Positions 10,012 through 21,636 of a stretch of 64,000 bases of DNA are shown here, one piece after another; within the stretch, counting starts at the first letter, position 1, and each line of letters opens with the position of its first letter. Origin of the DNA: Isoetes taiwanensis (taxonomy: Eukaryota > Streptophyta > Lycopodiopsida > Isoetales > Isoetaceae); contig JAJEKV010000171.1 of the NCBI GenBank assembly GCA_021234155.1, positions 304,978-368,977 on the forward strand. The letters run 5' to 3'. Under the pieces are notes generated by a model, which worked only from the letters and a program-made list of their open reading frames with translations, searched no databases and had not been told where the DNA came from. The position numbers were made by a program, and so were the translations under genes.

Positions 10012-10954
10012 AGCAAGTTGAACTTCACAGAAACTTGCTATGCAAAGTTTAAATGAAATGTAACCTTTTTCGCTCCATGACCTTCAAGGTCCCATGGGGG
10101 CGTGATTTAATATATTTCAATACACTTTTAGGTCCAATGTACAATGTAGAAACTGCTATTAGAGTCAGAAGAATAACCTTGTCCAGGAATTTTTCACAGT
10201 CATCTGCAAAGCATCTTCAACCACTAAGACATCCCAATGTTCCATTTTCCTTCAATACCAGAGCTTGTCTCATGCATGAATCGCAAAAAGAATCAGTTTC
10301 CAAGCATTTCCATGTAAAACCAGAACATTTTGATCTCCACTCTTCTTATCTACCGATCTTTGATTCACCTTTTGCAACTTAGAAAACTTCTCATAAGTTT
10401 TGGCACTTACCACATTTTAGTGATTACCATACCTAAACCTTCACGAGTTTGGCGATGAGTGTTTGGATGATTAGCATTTTACTTTTTGATGATCCAGATT
10501 GCGCCATGTGGCATCATGCGCACTCCTTGCATGGAGAACATAGACATTATTCGTTTACGGGAAAAACTAATAAATAATGCAATGGTGTAGCCTTTAATCA
10601 AGTAGAAAAAATGCAACCATCAATATTTCAATATCAAACACGTATCACTGTTCATTATTTATTTCAAGTCCTAGGTATCCTCCATACCATGTGCCCCTCG
10701 TAATGTTTCGTCCAATAAATTGTTAATAAGAGAAATGTTTGCGACATTTCTTGTCAATTCTCACATAATTCATTTTGGAAAGGTTCGATTCCTTAGATGC
10801 TTTAGATTTTCAAATCGTGGGAGAAAAAGATAGACGGAAAATTAAAGAAAGAAAAAAAGAAAAAAGGAGACGTCCAAACTCGACATCTGGCAATGGCCAG
10901 GAAGAAGGCAAGTCCAAAGTTTAGCTCTGGCTATGGCGGATTCTGGTTAGCCCA
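10012..10954. other. Flank between LINE-A and the MULE, no recognised gene
   Basis: One open stretch at 10053-10382 (MKCNLFRSMTFKVPWGRD...) has no motif I know and may be LINE 3' untranslated sequence. The remainder is A/T-rich with an AGAAAGAAAAAAAG purine run near 10840-10870. The last bases up to 10954 are the original target site of the MULE. Confidence 0.4.
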
Positions 10955-10963
10955 CAGACTCTT

Positions 10964-11265
10964 GGGCGCCCGTATATCTACAACGGGATACGGTTTTTCC
11001 GGACATATTTCCGGTGGTTTTTCCGGACATCCCATCGCCCCCCCATCCCATAGCCATTCGCCCATCCATGCGCCCGCGATGGCCATCCGCTTGGGCATCC
11101 ATGACCCCATCCTGGTGGTTTATCCGGACAGGCAAGACCGTTAATCATTATGGTTCGTACTAACACAAGACCAGAGTACCACGGGCTGACAAGCATTAAA
11201 TTCCCTGGAGCCCTCCAGTTCCGTCCGAAAAGAAAGATGCCCCGTTCCCTGCCCGGGCGAACGTT
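10964..11265 (+). repeat. MULE left terminal inverted repeat
   Basis: It pairs with 21328-21627 with roughly 20 differences over 300 bases by eye. It contains three copies of a GGTGGTTTWTCCGGACA-like or TTTTTCCGGACAT-like word near 10992-11032 and 11113-11130. The same word makes up the internal arrays at 16.0-18.75 kb. Homology ends at GCGAACGTT (to 11265). Confidence 0.95.
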
Positions 11266-11564
11266 CCCGCCCCCAAAACGCCGTTCCGTTGTACTCCCCC
11301 TCCCCATTTCAATTTAAATAATCAATACTTGCCATTTATTTCATTTTCAAAACGAATCCCCTCCCGATTTGAATTTAAATATCAAAACAACGTTGTATTT
11401 GAATTTCAAAGCTACTTCAATACACCAATTCTGAAACAATGGTTTATGCCAATTTCAAACTACTCCAATACTCCAATTCCAAAACAATGGTTTATGCCAA
11501 TTTCAAGACTACTACAATTCCAAAACAATGGTTTATTTGAATATAAAGCTCGAATCCTTGTCCA
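11266..11564. repeat. Short repeats inside MULE left TIR
   Basis: Sequence rich in CAATTTCAAA and CCAATTCCAAAACAATGG words. A unit containing ACAATGGTTTATGCCAATTT recurs at about 11438 and 11485, with a partial copy at 11525. No gene is seen. Confidence 0.6.
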
Positions 11565-12169
11565 TTAATCTGCATCTACTTCAATGAATGTGGACATGCC
11601 TTCTGCTTTGATGCTCTCGACTGTGAAATCTGGGACTGAAGTTGGTTGTGTCCATAGCAGATGATCAAGGTTCTCGCATAAGTATGGTGAGAATTCCTCT
11701 AAGAGCTTAGTAATCAAGCCCTTTTGATCGGAACGTCTAGAAAGATAAATTCCCTCAAAACAGCTACGCAAGCTGTTGCCCTCCCACAAGTCCATTGCCA
11801 ACAACCTCTTCAATGACTTGGCCTGGATCATGCACCTCTTTAGCATGGAACCGTGGGTTGGCCTATTAGCATCGATTCGAGGAGGCCTGACGGTATGTTT
11901 GAACCCCTCCTTCTCCACAGTCTCTGCATTGACCTTGTAGCTAGAATCATACATGACAAAGAACACAATTTCTAAAGGAAAACAAAAGAATGCTTACTTG
12001 TGAATGGATGGAGGCTATTCTCCGAGAGAAGCTGTAACCCCACATCATATTGAATATTGTTCAAGTGGAATAGAACATCATCAAGAGTGTGCATGTTGCT
12101 GAGACTGGATTCACAAAACTCTCTCTGCTTGCGAGTGCGCACCATCTTCTCCTCCAAGCTCTTTCTCAA
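11565..12169 (-). pseudogene. Gene-like fragment carried by the MULE, unrecognised
   Basis: Two open segments on the minus strand, 12169-11998 and 11971-11565, look like exons of one gene. The first reads MRKSLEEKMVRTRKQREF... and the second continues KIVFFVMYDSSYKV..., then a helical stretch (LLEEFSPYLCENLDHLLW) to a stop at 11565-11567. They are separated by only 26 bases that begin GTAAGC and end TTTCCTTTAG; removing those bases restores one frame. The protein family is not recognised. It lies next to the left TIR, pointing toward it, the usual location of MULE-captured host exons. It could alternatively be a second MULE gene. Confidence 0.4.
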
Positions 12170-12441
12170 TACTTTATCTATTGGTATATCAACTCATTTA
12201 ATTTGGATTTTTCCGGTCTGGTGGAAAATGTCTTTGGAATTTTAAAGGAGTTTAAGCCTAAAAGGCTTCCGCGACTTCCATTTGCTAAAACTTTTTTCCG
12301 TTCTCCAAAAGTTCCCAAATATTTTTTTCTTTTGGGGCTAGGATAGGAAAGATAGTCTCGAAAAATACATGCTCTGCCCAGCTGAGCCCAAATATGGATC
12401 ATCTTACTCATATTTAGATTTCTGCTTGCGTGGCCTTGCCC

Positions 12442-12762
12442 GAATTGAATTCATGCGAGAACGAGTTGTTTAACGAGGTGGGCTCTCTCAATTTTGCTTC
12501 ATCTGATTTGGGTTCAATGCTAAGTTGTTTTGGGTGCAGGGGACCTTGGATGACCAGTTTACTTAGCTGCAGCAGCTTCAAGACCCTGCTAATCCCAATT
12601 TCATGGCCGAAGTGGTAACGCTTTTCTTTGGCGACAATGAGAGGATTCTTGCCGAATTAACGTGTGCGATGTATATTGACTATGGTTTTGCAGAGAGCAG
12701 CAAGCGATCGACTTCAAGCAGATGGGCACCTACGTGCATCAACTGAAGGGAAGCAGTTCAAG
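12442..12762 (+). pseudogene. Captured histidine phosphotransfer (HPt/AHP) gene fragment
   Basis: HPt proteins relay phosphate between hybrid histidine kinases (for example cytokinin receptors) and nuclear response regulators. Three exon-like pieces read in order: 12442-12477 (ELNSCENELFNE); 12540-12661 (GTLDDQF, then after a TAG, LQQLQDPANPNFMAEVVTLF through to ILAEL); and 12694-12762 (EQQAIDFKQMGTYVHQLKGS then SSR). The phospho-acceptor histidine in VHQLKGSSS is kept. The TAG at 12564-12566 is one C-to-T step from the CAG (Gln) usual here. GT-AG limits fit at 12478-12539 (62 bases) and 12662-12693 (32 bases); a donor follows at 12763. Later exons are missing or unrecognised. The fragment is host-derived sequence inside the MULE, not a working relay protein. 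Confidence 0.85.
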
Positions 12763-15700
12763 GTATGGTTAATATGGCTATGGCAGCTTTTTTTCTTTTT
12801 TAAAGCAAAGTAGTAAACCGAAGTAATGGGTTTTGGGTTTTGGCCCCATGCATCGGGCCTCACAGAAGAATTCGAGCCAAAGGCTTATTTTCTCATCCGA
12901 GATGCATCAGAGTCCGGCCAATCTTGCTTACAGAGGGTTGCATCAGAGTCTGGCCAAGCTTGCCGACAGAGGGTTTTGCACATATCGAGTGCTATTTTTG
13001 CTTTCCAGTTTTAGTTCGACCAGGTTTCTCTTTCATGTTCTTCGTTCTTCTTTTCCTTCTGTATGACTTTTTAATCTTGCACTCCTCTAACTATGTGTTT
13101 TACATGGGTTTTTATAAGGGTTTTGAACGAAGGAGACTGTAGTGATTTTAAGCCCAGGAGAACGGAATAATATAGCTTAGTGGCCGGATTCTCTAGAGGC
13201 CCATGTTTATGCTATTAATCTGAATCTGGTTGCATGAGAGGTGAATTCATGAGAGGTGGCTGCTTTGCCAACATTTGCCACCCGATCTTGGTATTTGCAT
13301 GTACAGTGTTGTTCAAGAGTAGCACGAAGGGCCTAAGACCCAGAGCTTTCTTGGCTCAACCTAATCAAGAGTGAAAGTCCTACTTGATGCATTGGCCACC
13401 ATCATAAAGTATTCAAGTTCAAGGTAATAGCATATTCTTCGTCCCCATGTTCTGCATGATTGCCATACTTTGTTCATTCAATTTCACACAGTTTATTTCA
13501 TATAAATTGCTTTGTAGTTTGGTTCATATAAATTACTCCATCCTCTTACTTTGTCTTCTAACTACAGAACATTGGCTATACACCAGGAATAAGTGCTTAT
13601 ACACCAAGAATAAGTGCTTATACACCAAGAATAAGTGCTGACTACACAGGACAATTCAAGTCTGAGTTCAATGGGTAGACCTAAGGTATGTCATTTTTTT
13701 TCAGTGTCTATAGTGGTGTATTATTCTATTTAGATAGCCCATTGTCCATTATTGTCTGCGATTTTGATGCAAGAATAGGTTCAAGCTTATATGAATGTGA
13801 TTGTTAGTTACAAGTACAAGTGTTGTCATTCTAGCTATTTATACATGCAAACATTATCTTATTATACATGGAAACATTATCTAGAATACCGAACATTATC
13901 TTAAATCTTTTTGTATTAGATCAGTGGCAAAGTTTGTTTCAGGCTATTTAAGTTCCAATGGTAGGACATGTTGAAAGTAGTATTTTTTCTTTGTTTCATC
14001 TTCGAGACAAGCTTGATGTAATTGTTGTTTCTGTCGTTGCAACGAGTGATCTAGGAACTCATGCAAAATTGTCTATTGTGCGTGAGCTCGGGTAAATGGA
14101 ACTATTATTATGGTTTTGTGGCTTAAAGCCCCAAAAAATAGATGCCTCTAGATCTTAGTTTGTAAAGCAGTGCATCCACTACAGTGTGCAGAACCATTTG
14201 GAAAATGACATAATGTATAATGTGCATATTTCTACAGAAATCATAAGATCTATGCATATTTGTGCAGAAGCTTGCAGGTCTGAGTATTGCTTTGGCTCAC
14301 ATGACATATGTGCCACTTGGCCGAGGAAGTTATCTAGGTATAGATGGCATGAATTGTCCTTATCAGCATCCACTGTCGTCGTGAAACCTCTTGGATTCTA
14401 GAAGGTGTACAGCTGGCCTTTTTGTAGGAGTTTTTGGCAAAGAAGGAATGTAATCTCTTATAAAATCTCCTGTACATTGCACATACTTCCATATTTTAGT
14501 TTCAGAGGATCACTGCACTGCATATTTGCAAAGATTCAAACAGGCTTTATGTAATGGGTTATTTCTGCTCGAATCTTGGACCATTAATTGTGCAACCAAT
14601 TTAAGGTGGAGCTTCTGCCTTTACACTTGGGTAAGTGTTTTTTTGCAACACTTCATTTCAGATTTATTGCTCATTAAAATTTGTGCTCTTGCCTGCTGTG
14701 TTTTTGAGAAAATGGGCAAAATAAAGATGTCTCTTAGTCAGCATGAGACTTTCCATGACAGTTGTCGGTAGGGTAATATCTTAAACGTAGCTGCTTCTAC
14801 TGAGAACCGTTTACAGATCCTCTTTATATTATTAGATAAGTAGTTATTTAGTGGTCATGACCCAAAGATGATCTAAAATGTAATGGAGTACCATAGAAAT
14901 ATTCATCATTACAGAAATATTCTTCGTTCTCGGACATCGTTTGGGCTGAAGTTGGTGGTTGTTCATCTCCACTATATATAGCATATTTATTTGTACAAAA
15001 CCCAGTAGTTCAGTTGAGAGTTGAACAAGGTATTACATCATGCTATTCGATAATCTTCACGTTAAAGCCAATGAATGATTGATGCAACTTCAACTACAGC
15101 TATAAAGGATGGATACAATTTTAGATGCCACTACGATACACTTATAACTATACTTTTGCTCTACAATACAATCTGGATGACGTTGATGTTATTTATATAC
15201 GACCTTGGCAAATCTCATACATTGTCGGGGTAATATTCTGAAGAATGCCTAGCATTTTTTATGTCTAACGCTCATTATCTCCCTTCATATATAGCAATTA
15301 GCACCATCCATGAAACAATATGAATATTACCCCATTTCCCTTCATATATAGCAATTAGCACCATCCATGAAACAATATGAATATTACCCCCATACTTATA
15401 GATTGTTTTGAGAATGAACAATGTCATGATTCGTACTAGCTTCTAAATCGAGAAAGACACATGGCTTTCTCTTAATGACAAGCTTCTAGCAATAGTTTAT
15501 GATCTAGACATCTTATTCATTCCAACAAGATTGCTATGCAACACAATTTCATTCAAATCAATGTCATGTTGTGACTCTTTTGATTCTGTGAAAAAATGGC
15601 ACTACACAATATCCCAACATAAGATATTATTGCTAAAGTCCAACACTTAATGCAAATCATTTACAAACACGAAAGGGCTTCCTATGCTTCCATATTACCA

Positions 15701-15958
15701 AGCTCCAAACTCATAATTTGATGGATGTCTTTCTAATCAATGTTGTAACGCACTCTTCAAGTAAAATAAAAAGAGTTTTGCAGTCTTTTCTAACGACAAA
15801 ACCCCTTCTCTGCTTATTGCAAATCACTTACAGACATGAAAGTGCTTCCTATGCTTAATGGCATACCTTTCGATCTTAAACGATGCCTCATGTCAATACA
15901 AAAATTGCCACATTCTTTATTCAAGCCAATAATCAAACAACCACGCCGGGCACCATAA
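12763..15958. other. MULE interior, non-coding with small tandem repeats
   Basis: No convincing gene. Features visible are three copies of a 21 bp unit TATACACCAAGAATAAGTGCT (about 13576-13639), a paired TACATGCAAACATTATCTTA-like word (13843-13895), and a ~55 bp direct duplication containing CCTTCATATATAGCAATTAG (15283-15335 and 15339-15392). At 12872 GAATTCGAGCCAAAGG could be a degraded fourth HPt exon, but the match is weak. Confidence 0.5.
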
Positions 15959-17080
15959 CTAGTATAGTTTGAAGGTAAAAGTACCGTTAGAAAGTACCGT
16001 TGATGTTAGGCAGCCCCAATGGTATAAATACTCCCTTCTACAAATACACCCAAGTGGTTTATCAGGACAGCACTTAGTGGATTTTCTGGCAACTAGCAGT
16101 TTTGCTAGTGGACATTGTATGTTTGGACATTGGGAATAACACCAAGTACACCAAGTGGACCATAGGTATAAATACATCAAGTATTTACCACCTTGGTTTA
16201 TCTGGACACAAGTTGGTGGTTTATCTGGACACAAAATAGTGGTTTATCTGGACAATGTATGGATAGGGCTTGGAATCACATACCATGGGTATAAATCCAC
16301 CAAGTATTTATATCCTTAGTATTTATACCCAATTCCAATGATTACCCCATTGGTTTATCTGGACACAAGTTGGTGGTTTATCTGGACATATACTAGTGGT
16401 TTACCTGGACAATGTATGGTATGGCTTGGAATCACATACCATGGGTATAAATACACCAAGTATTTATACCCTTAGTATTTATACCCAATTCCAATGACTA
16501 CCCTATTGGTTTATCTGGACACAAAGTAATGGTTTATTTGGACACAAGTTGGTGGTTAATCTGGACAATGTATGGGTAGGGCTCGGAATCACATACCATG
16601 GGTATAAATACACCAAGTATTTTATACCATTAGTATTTATACCCAATTCCAATGATTACCCCATTGGTTTATCTGGACACAACCTAGTGGTTTATCTGGA
16701 CACATACTAGTGGTTTATCTGGACAATGTATGGGCAGGGCTATGAATCATATACCATGGGTATACCAAGTATTTATACCCTTAGTATTTATACCCAATTC
16801 CAATGACTACCCCATTGGTTTATCTGGACACAACCTAGTGGTTTATCTGGACACATACTAGTGGTTTATCTGGACAATGTATGGGTAGGGTTTGTAATCA
16901 CATACCATGGGTATAAATACACCATGGTGTGTATTTATACCCTTAGTATTTATACCCAATTCCAATGATTACCCCATTGGTTTATCTGGACACAAACTAG
17001 TGGTTTATCTGGACAATGTATGGGTAGGGTTTGGAATCACATACCATGGATATAAATATACCAAGTATTTATTTATTGGT
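15959..17080 (+). repeat. Forward arm of MULE internal array
   Basis: Repeated units of about 160-190 bp, each with two to three copies of GGTTTATCTGGACACA-type words separated by CTAGTG spacers, then ACAATGTATGGGTAGGG, GGAATCACATACCATGGG, TATAAATACACCAAGTATTT and CCAATTCCAATGA. About five to six units are present. The core word TTTATCTGGACA matches TTTATCCGGACA in the MULE's own terminal repeats (11118-11130), with the C of the CG changed to T. Confidence 0.9.
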
Positions 17081-18745
17081 ATTTAATGGTATAAAATACT
17101 TGGTGTATTTATACCCATCATTATGTGATTCCAAGCCATACCCATACATTGTCGAATGATAAACCATTACTTTGTGTTCAGATAAACCACTAGGTTGTGT
17201 CCAGATAAACACCAACTTGTGTCCAGATAAACCAATGGGTATACATTAGAATTGGGTATAAATACTCAAGGTATGAATACTTAGTGTATTTATACCTATG
17301 GTATGTGATTCCAAGCCCTACTCATACATTGTCCAGATAAACCACCAACATGTGTCCAGATAAACCACTAGTATGTGTCCAGATAAACCACCAACTTGTG
17401 TCCAGATAAACCAATGGGGTAGTCATTGGAATTGGGTATAAATACTAATGGTATAAATACTTGGTGTATTTATACCCATGGTATGTGATTCCAAGCCATA
17501 CCCATACATTGTCCAGATAAACCATTACTTTGTGTCCAGATAAACCACTAGGTTGTGTCCAGATAAACCACCAACTTGTGTCGGATAAACCAATGGGGTA
17601 GTCATTGGAATTGGGTATAAATACTCAAGGTATGAATACTTGGTGTATTGATACCTATGGTATGTCTCCAAGCCCTACTCATACATTGTCCAGATAAACC
17701 ACCAACTTGTGTCCAGATAAACCACCAGGTTGTGTCCGGATAAACCACTAGTATCGTCCGGATAAACCACCAACTTCGTCGGATAAACCAATGGGGTAAT
17801 CATTGGAATTGGGTATAAATACTAATGGTATAAATACTTGGTGTATTTATACCCATGGTATGTCATTCCAAGCCCTACTCATACATTGTCCAGATAAACC
17901 ACCAACTTGTCTCCAGATAAACCAATGGGGTAATCACTGGAATTGGGTATAAATACCCATGGTATAAATACTTGGTGTATTTATATCCATGGTATGTGAT
18001 TCCAAACCTTACCCATACATTGTCCAGATAAACCACTAATTTGTGTCCAGATAAACCATTAGTTTGTGTCGAGATAAACCAATGGGGTAGTCATTGAAAT
18101 TGGGTATAAATACTCAAGGTATGAATACTTAGTGTATTTATACCTATGGTATGTCATTCCAAGCCCTACTCATACGTTGTTCAGATAAACCACCAACTTG
18201 TGTCCAGATAAACCAGTAGTATGCGTCCAGATAAACCACCAACTTGTGTCCAGATAAACCAATGGGGTAGACATTGGAATTGGGTATAAATACTAAGGGT
18301 ATAAAAACTTGGTGTATTTATATCCATGGTATGTGATTCCAAACCCTACCCATACATTGTCCAGATAAACCACTAGTTTATGTCCAGATAAACCATTACT
18401 TTGTGTCTAAATAAACCACTAGGTTGTGTCCAAATAAACCAATGAAGTAATCATTGGAATTGGGTATAAATACTAAGGGTATAAATACTTGGTGTATTTA
18501 TACCCATGGTATGTGATTCCAAGCCCTACCCATACATTGTCCAGATTAACCACTATTTTTTGTCCAGATAAACCATTAGTTTGTGTCCAGATAAACCATT
18601 AGTTTGTGTCCAGATAAACCAATGGGGTATTCATTGGAATTGGGTATAAATACTCATGGTATAAATACGTGGTGTATATACCCATGGTATGTGATTCCAA
18701 CCCCGACACATACATTGTCCAGATAAACCACTAGTCCACACAAAA
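17081..18745 (-). repeat. Reverse arm of MULE internal array
   Basis: The same unit as in 15.96-17.08 kb but inverted: TGTGTCCAGATAAACCAC blocks followed by CAATTGGGTATAAATACT and the GGTGTATTTATACCCATGG palindrome. About eight to nine units are present. The switch in orientation is at ~17075-17100, around TATTTAATGGTATAAAATAC. Some copies near 17735-17790 keep the CCGGATAAACC form seen in the terminal repeats. The arm is about 1.5 times the length of the forward arm. Confidence 0.9.
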
Positions 18746-18861
18746 CGTAGTTTTTAAAATTGCTGTGAAGTCATAAACAACCATCACTCTTGAAGATGGT
18801 GATGGCATTTGCGTGAAAGAGCGGTCTCTCCAAGAACCCTCTTCTTTTAAACTGCGACCCT

Positions 18862-21029
18862 CTATGAATGGTGTTGATTCCCATCGGGAGCATCAAAGCG
18901 CCCGTCTTCCTCAATGTAAGCTTCGGCCATGGTTCTCAAGTTAGCTAAACTGCCACCTTGTGAGCCAAAGAGGATTCCACAAACCCTTAAGATGTCCTCC
19001 TCCTTGTAGTTGGACATCATACAAAGAACCTTGAGTTGGTGTTTACACATGTTACCTTTGATACCCCAAGGACAGTCACAGCATGACCAATTCTCATTGG
19101 CAACCACTACCAAGTAAGGGACTGATTCTGTGTTCTCGTCCCATGCATCCATGTTCTGGCTCCATACCTCGGCCGTGCGTGCCTTCTAATCCAGCCATCT
19201 AACTGCCGTGTCAGGAATGCCACTGCACCAATAATAGCTGTCTCAACAATATGTTCCTGTTTGCGGTTAAAATTGAAGCCCCTGTTCCTTCTTAAACTTT
19301 GTCATATGACATGTGTGTTTCTAACTGATTCACCAACATGTCTGATAGCGGACAAGCCGCCTCCCTCTTAGTGCATGCTTGGAAAGCCCAAGCCTTTTCT
19401 TCATGTGGAAATGATAGGACTCTGCCCCAGCATTAGTTTCTTGGTTTGCATAAGGATAAACTCTAGTGGCTGTAATCCAGAAGGAGATGTTTTTGGTCCA
19501 AACCTTGTCCATGTAGGACACGGCCTTCTTGTATCTGTTATATTTTTGCTTGAACTCTTCGAGGAGTCTCAAGCCTTCTACACGACAAGATTCCAAGTAT
19601 GCCTCCCGAAGACTACCGTCACGCTCGACGTGAGTGCCATACATAATGTGCCCCAACTCCTTGAACATCTCAGCCCTTACTTTCTTGTCCTTAACTCGCT
19701 TCACTAACATCTTCAACCAATTCCTCCTAACGTGCCGCCACAGGGGACAATGGATTCTTTGAATTGGGCGGACTTCCTACAAAGCCTTAATTTCAGCCTT
19801 GGCATCATCCACAATGAAGCATGAGGGTGTCCAAGTTGGATCCAACTTGTGAATGTGTTCTTTCGTAGCTGTGAGCCATGGCCGAATTTCTTCTGCTTCT
19901 TGACTAGAAGTCATAACCCATGCAATTGGCACACCATTCCCATAACTGTCAAAAATTAGCAAGGTATATAAACTATAGCAATGGTCATTGGTCTTGAAGG
20001 TTGAATCCATAGCAACAGCATTGCCTTTACCATGTTCCAACAGAATCTTCATTTGGAATGGAGTGATAATACCTAAAGTGAATGGTCTGCCTTCTTGATA
20101 CAAGAATACACACTGGTGTAGAGAAACCCACAACCTAATGCTCTCCAGAACATTCGGATGTAGCAGCCAAGTGTCTCTAGCAAGTTTGCAAGAGATATTG
20201 TACACATCATCCATATCAAGAATCTGATCACGGTTTTTCACTTCAGAGGGGTTCATTCTCCTCTGCAGTGCCCATTCCTCCTCGTGCTTTGTCATGACCT
20301 GTTGGAAAGTGCGGCTTTGATGCAGCAAATTCCTTGCCCAAAGCTTTTTCTTCTCAGATAGCCAGGGGCCACATTGAACCTGGTTTTCTCGCAATTTGGA
20401 TTTTCCCTTCCATGGCATGCCTGCCTTTGCGAATCGATATGCTTCATCTCATAATAAGTTATCTTAGTCCCCTCTGGCCTCAAGTATAATTGCTTCAGTT
20501 GGAAGTGGCACATGCACCCGCGCTTGATGCTGGGTCCCCTGAACCTCTTGGATTGAGATGGATCCAATCTCTTAGCTTCAGCCACCAAAGCCTTTCGTGT
20601 TTTGTCAAGCACATTTCAGGTATTGGCCCGGAGGTCCTTTGGACCATAGGCACACTAGTAGCTGCAAAACCATAGCCCCAATTCCCCCACCCCCAATTCT
20701 ATCCACAGTTTCTGTCAATCTCAAAATGCAAAGCAGAAACTGAACAAAGAAATGCATTAAAAGAAAGAAAATACACCGGATAAAATTGACATGGTGGTGC
20801 TGAGGTGCGCATTTTCGTCGACCTTCCTCTTCAGATCCCTCAGTTTTCTGCAGTTTGAAGACCTCTTGTAGAAGTTGGTGTTTGTGGCATCACAGTTCTC
20901 CTCTCCGATTATGAAATCAGCTGCCCTGTTGCTGGGAATGTAGCAAGTGTGGACACATTGGGTCTGCTGCCCACTGTCGGTGACCACTTCATCATCGACT
21001 GGAGCCACATTTGGAATAGGCTTCAACAC
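18862..21029 (-). pseudogene. MULE transposase, FAR1-like with SWIM zinc finger
   Basis: Read on the minus strand. 21029-20757 gives an N-terminal piece ending at a possible exon edge. 20612-20292 has CMCHFQLKQLYLRPEGTKIT, like the FAR1 DNA-binding region. 20418-19777 carries the MULE catalytic core with AMDSTFKTNDHCYSLYTLLI (first acidic residue) and FIVDDAKAEIKAL (second). An in-frame TAG at 19778-19776 is followed without frame change by IHCPLWRHVRRNWLK and 19716-19330, which holds AGAESYHFHMKKRLGLSK (third acidic residue). After frame changes, 19152-18862 has the SWIM finger CCDCPWGIKGNMCKHQ (C-x-C-x8-C-x-H). Domain order and spacing fit an autonomous MULE transposase. The stop and shifts make it a pseudogene in this copy. 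Confidence 0.9.
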
Positions 21030-21327
21030 TTCTCAATTCTCCAATTCAGATCGGCTTTAGAGAAGGGATCGGGCGGAGGATGCTGCAGGTCCACAAGCTT
21101 GAGCCTCTGAAACATGCAGCCGGTCGATTCAGCCATGCATCTCTGCTGTGACCTTCAAGCAGCAGCTCTAACAAAACAGAGCTTCAAAACAAACGATACC
21201 TACCTCTATTGCACGGTCGACATCAAAGAAGCGAATGCTCCTCCATCATGAAGCATTTCACCAATTCGTCAGGGAGGCGGAGTTGAAGCTTTGGCAGTCG
21301 AAATTGGGGATGGAGCGGAATTCGAAC

Positions 21328-21627
21328 AACATTCGCGCGGGCAGGGAACGGGGTATCTTTCTTTTCGAACGGAACGGGAGGGCTCCAGGGAATTTAATGC
21401 TTGTCAGCCCGTGGTACTCTGGTGTTGTGTCAGTAAGAGCCATAATGATTAATGGTATTGCCTGTTCGGATAAACCACCGGATGGGGTCATAGATGCCCA
21501 AGCGGATGGCCATCACGGGCGCATGGATGGGCGGATGGCTATGGGATGGGGGGCGATGGGATGTCCGAAAAAACCACCAGAAATATGTCCGAAAAAACCG
21601 TATCCCGTTGTAGATATACGGGCGCCC
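21328..21627 (-). repeat. MULE right terminal inverted repeat
   Basis: The inverted partner of 10964-11265. It ends GTATATCGGGCGCCC-equivalent sequence directly at the 9 bp target duplication. It contains GGATAAACCACCGGA at 21467-21481 and two TCCGAAAAAACC words at 21563-21600, the inverted array motif. Confidence 0.95.
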
Positions 21628-21636
21628 CAGACTCTT

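Larger units (their letters stand above)
10955..21636. mobile_element. Mutator-like element (10964-21627) with long TIRs and 9 bp TSD
   Basis: A complete 10,664 bp MULE. The direct repeat CAGACTCTT occurs exactly at 10955-10963 and 21628-21636, the 9 bp target duplication expected for Mutator. Immediately inside, both ends start GGGCGCCCGTATATCTACAA and continue as inverted repeats for about 300 bp. It encodes a FAR1-like transposase on the minus strand near the right end, and carries captured gene fragments at the left (Pack-MULE behaviour). A large inverted array of a terminal-repeat motif occupies 16.0-18.75 kb. The perfect TSD and ~93% identical TIRs suggest a fairly recent insertion, although the transposase has stops. 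Confidence 0.95.

Noticed and set aside
11011-11307. Long frames in the MULE terminal repeat (and their mirror at 21235-21752)
   Set aside because: They run through the G+C-rich inverted repeats on both strands and appear because CG-rich sequence lacks stops.
12826-13142. Three overlapping frames after the HPt fragment as a new gene
   Set aside because: They overlap in different frames over a short CATCAGAGTC(C/T)GGCCAA repeat; no protein signal beyond a weak possible HPt exon.
15959-18745. Regularly spaced repeats suggesting a CRISPR array
   Set aside because: The units are long, spacers are themselves repeated, orientation flips midway, and the setting is a plant MULE.
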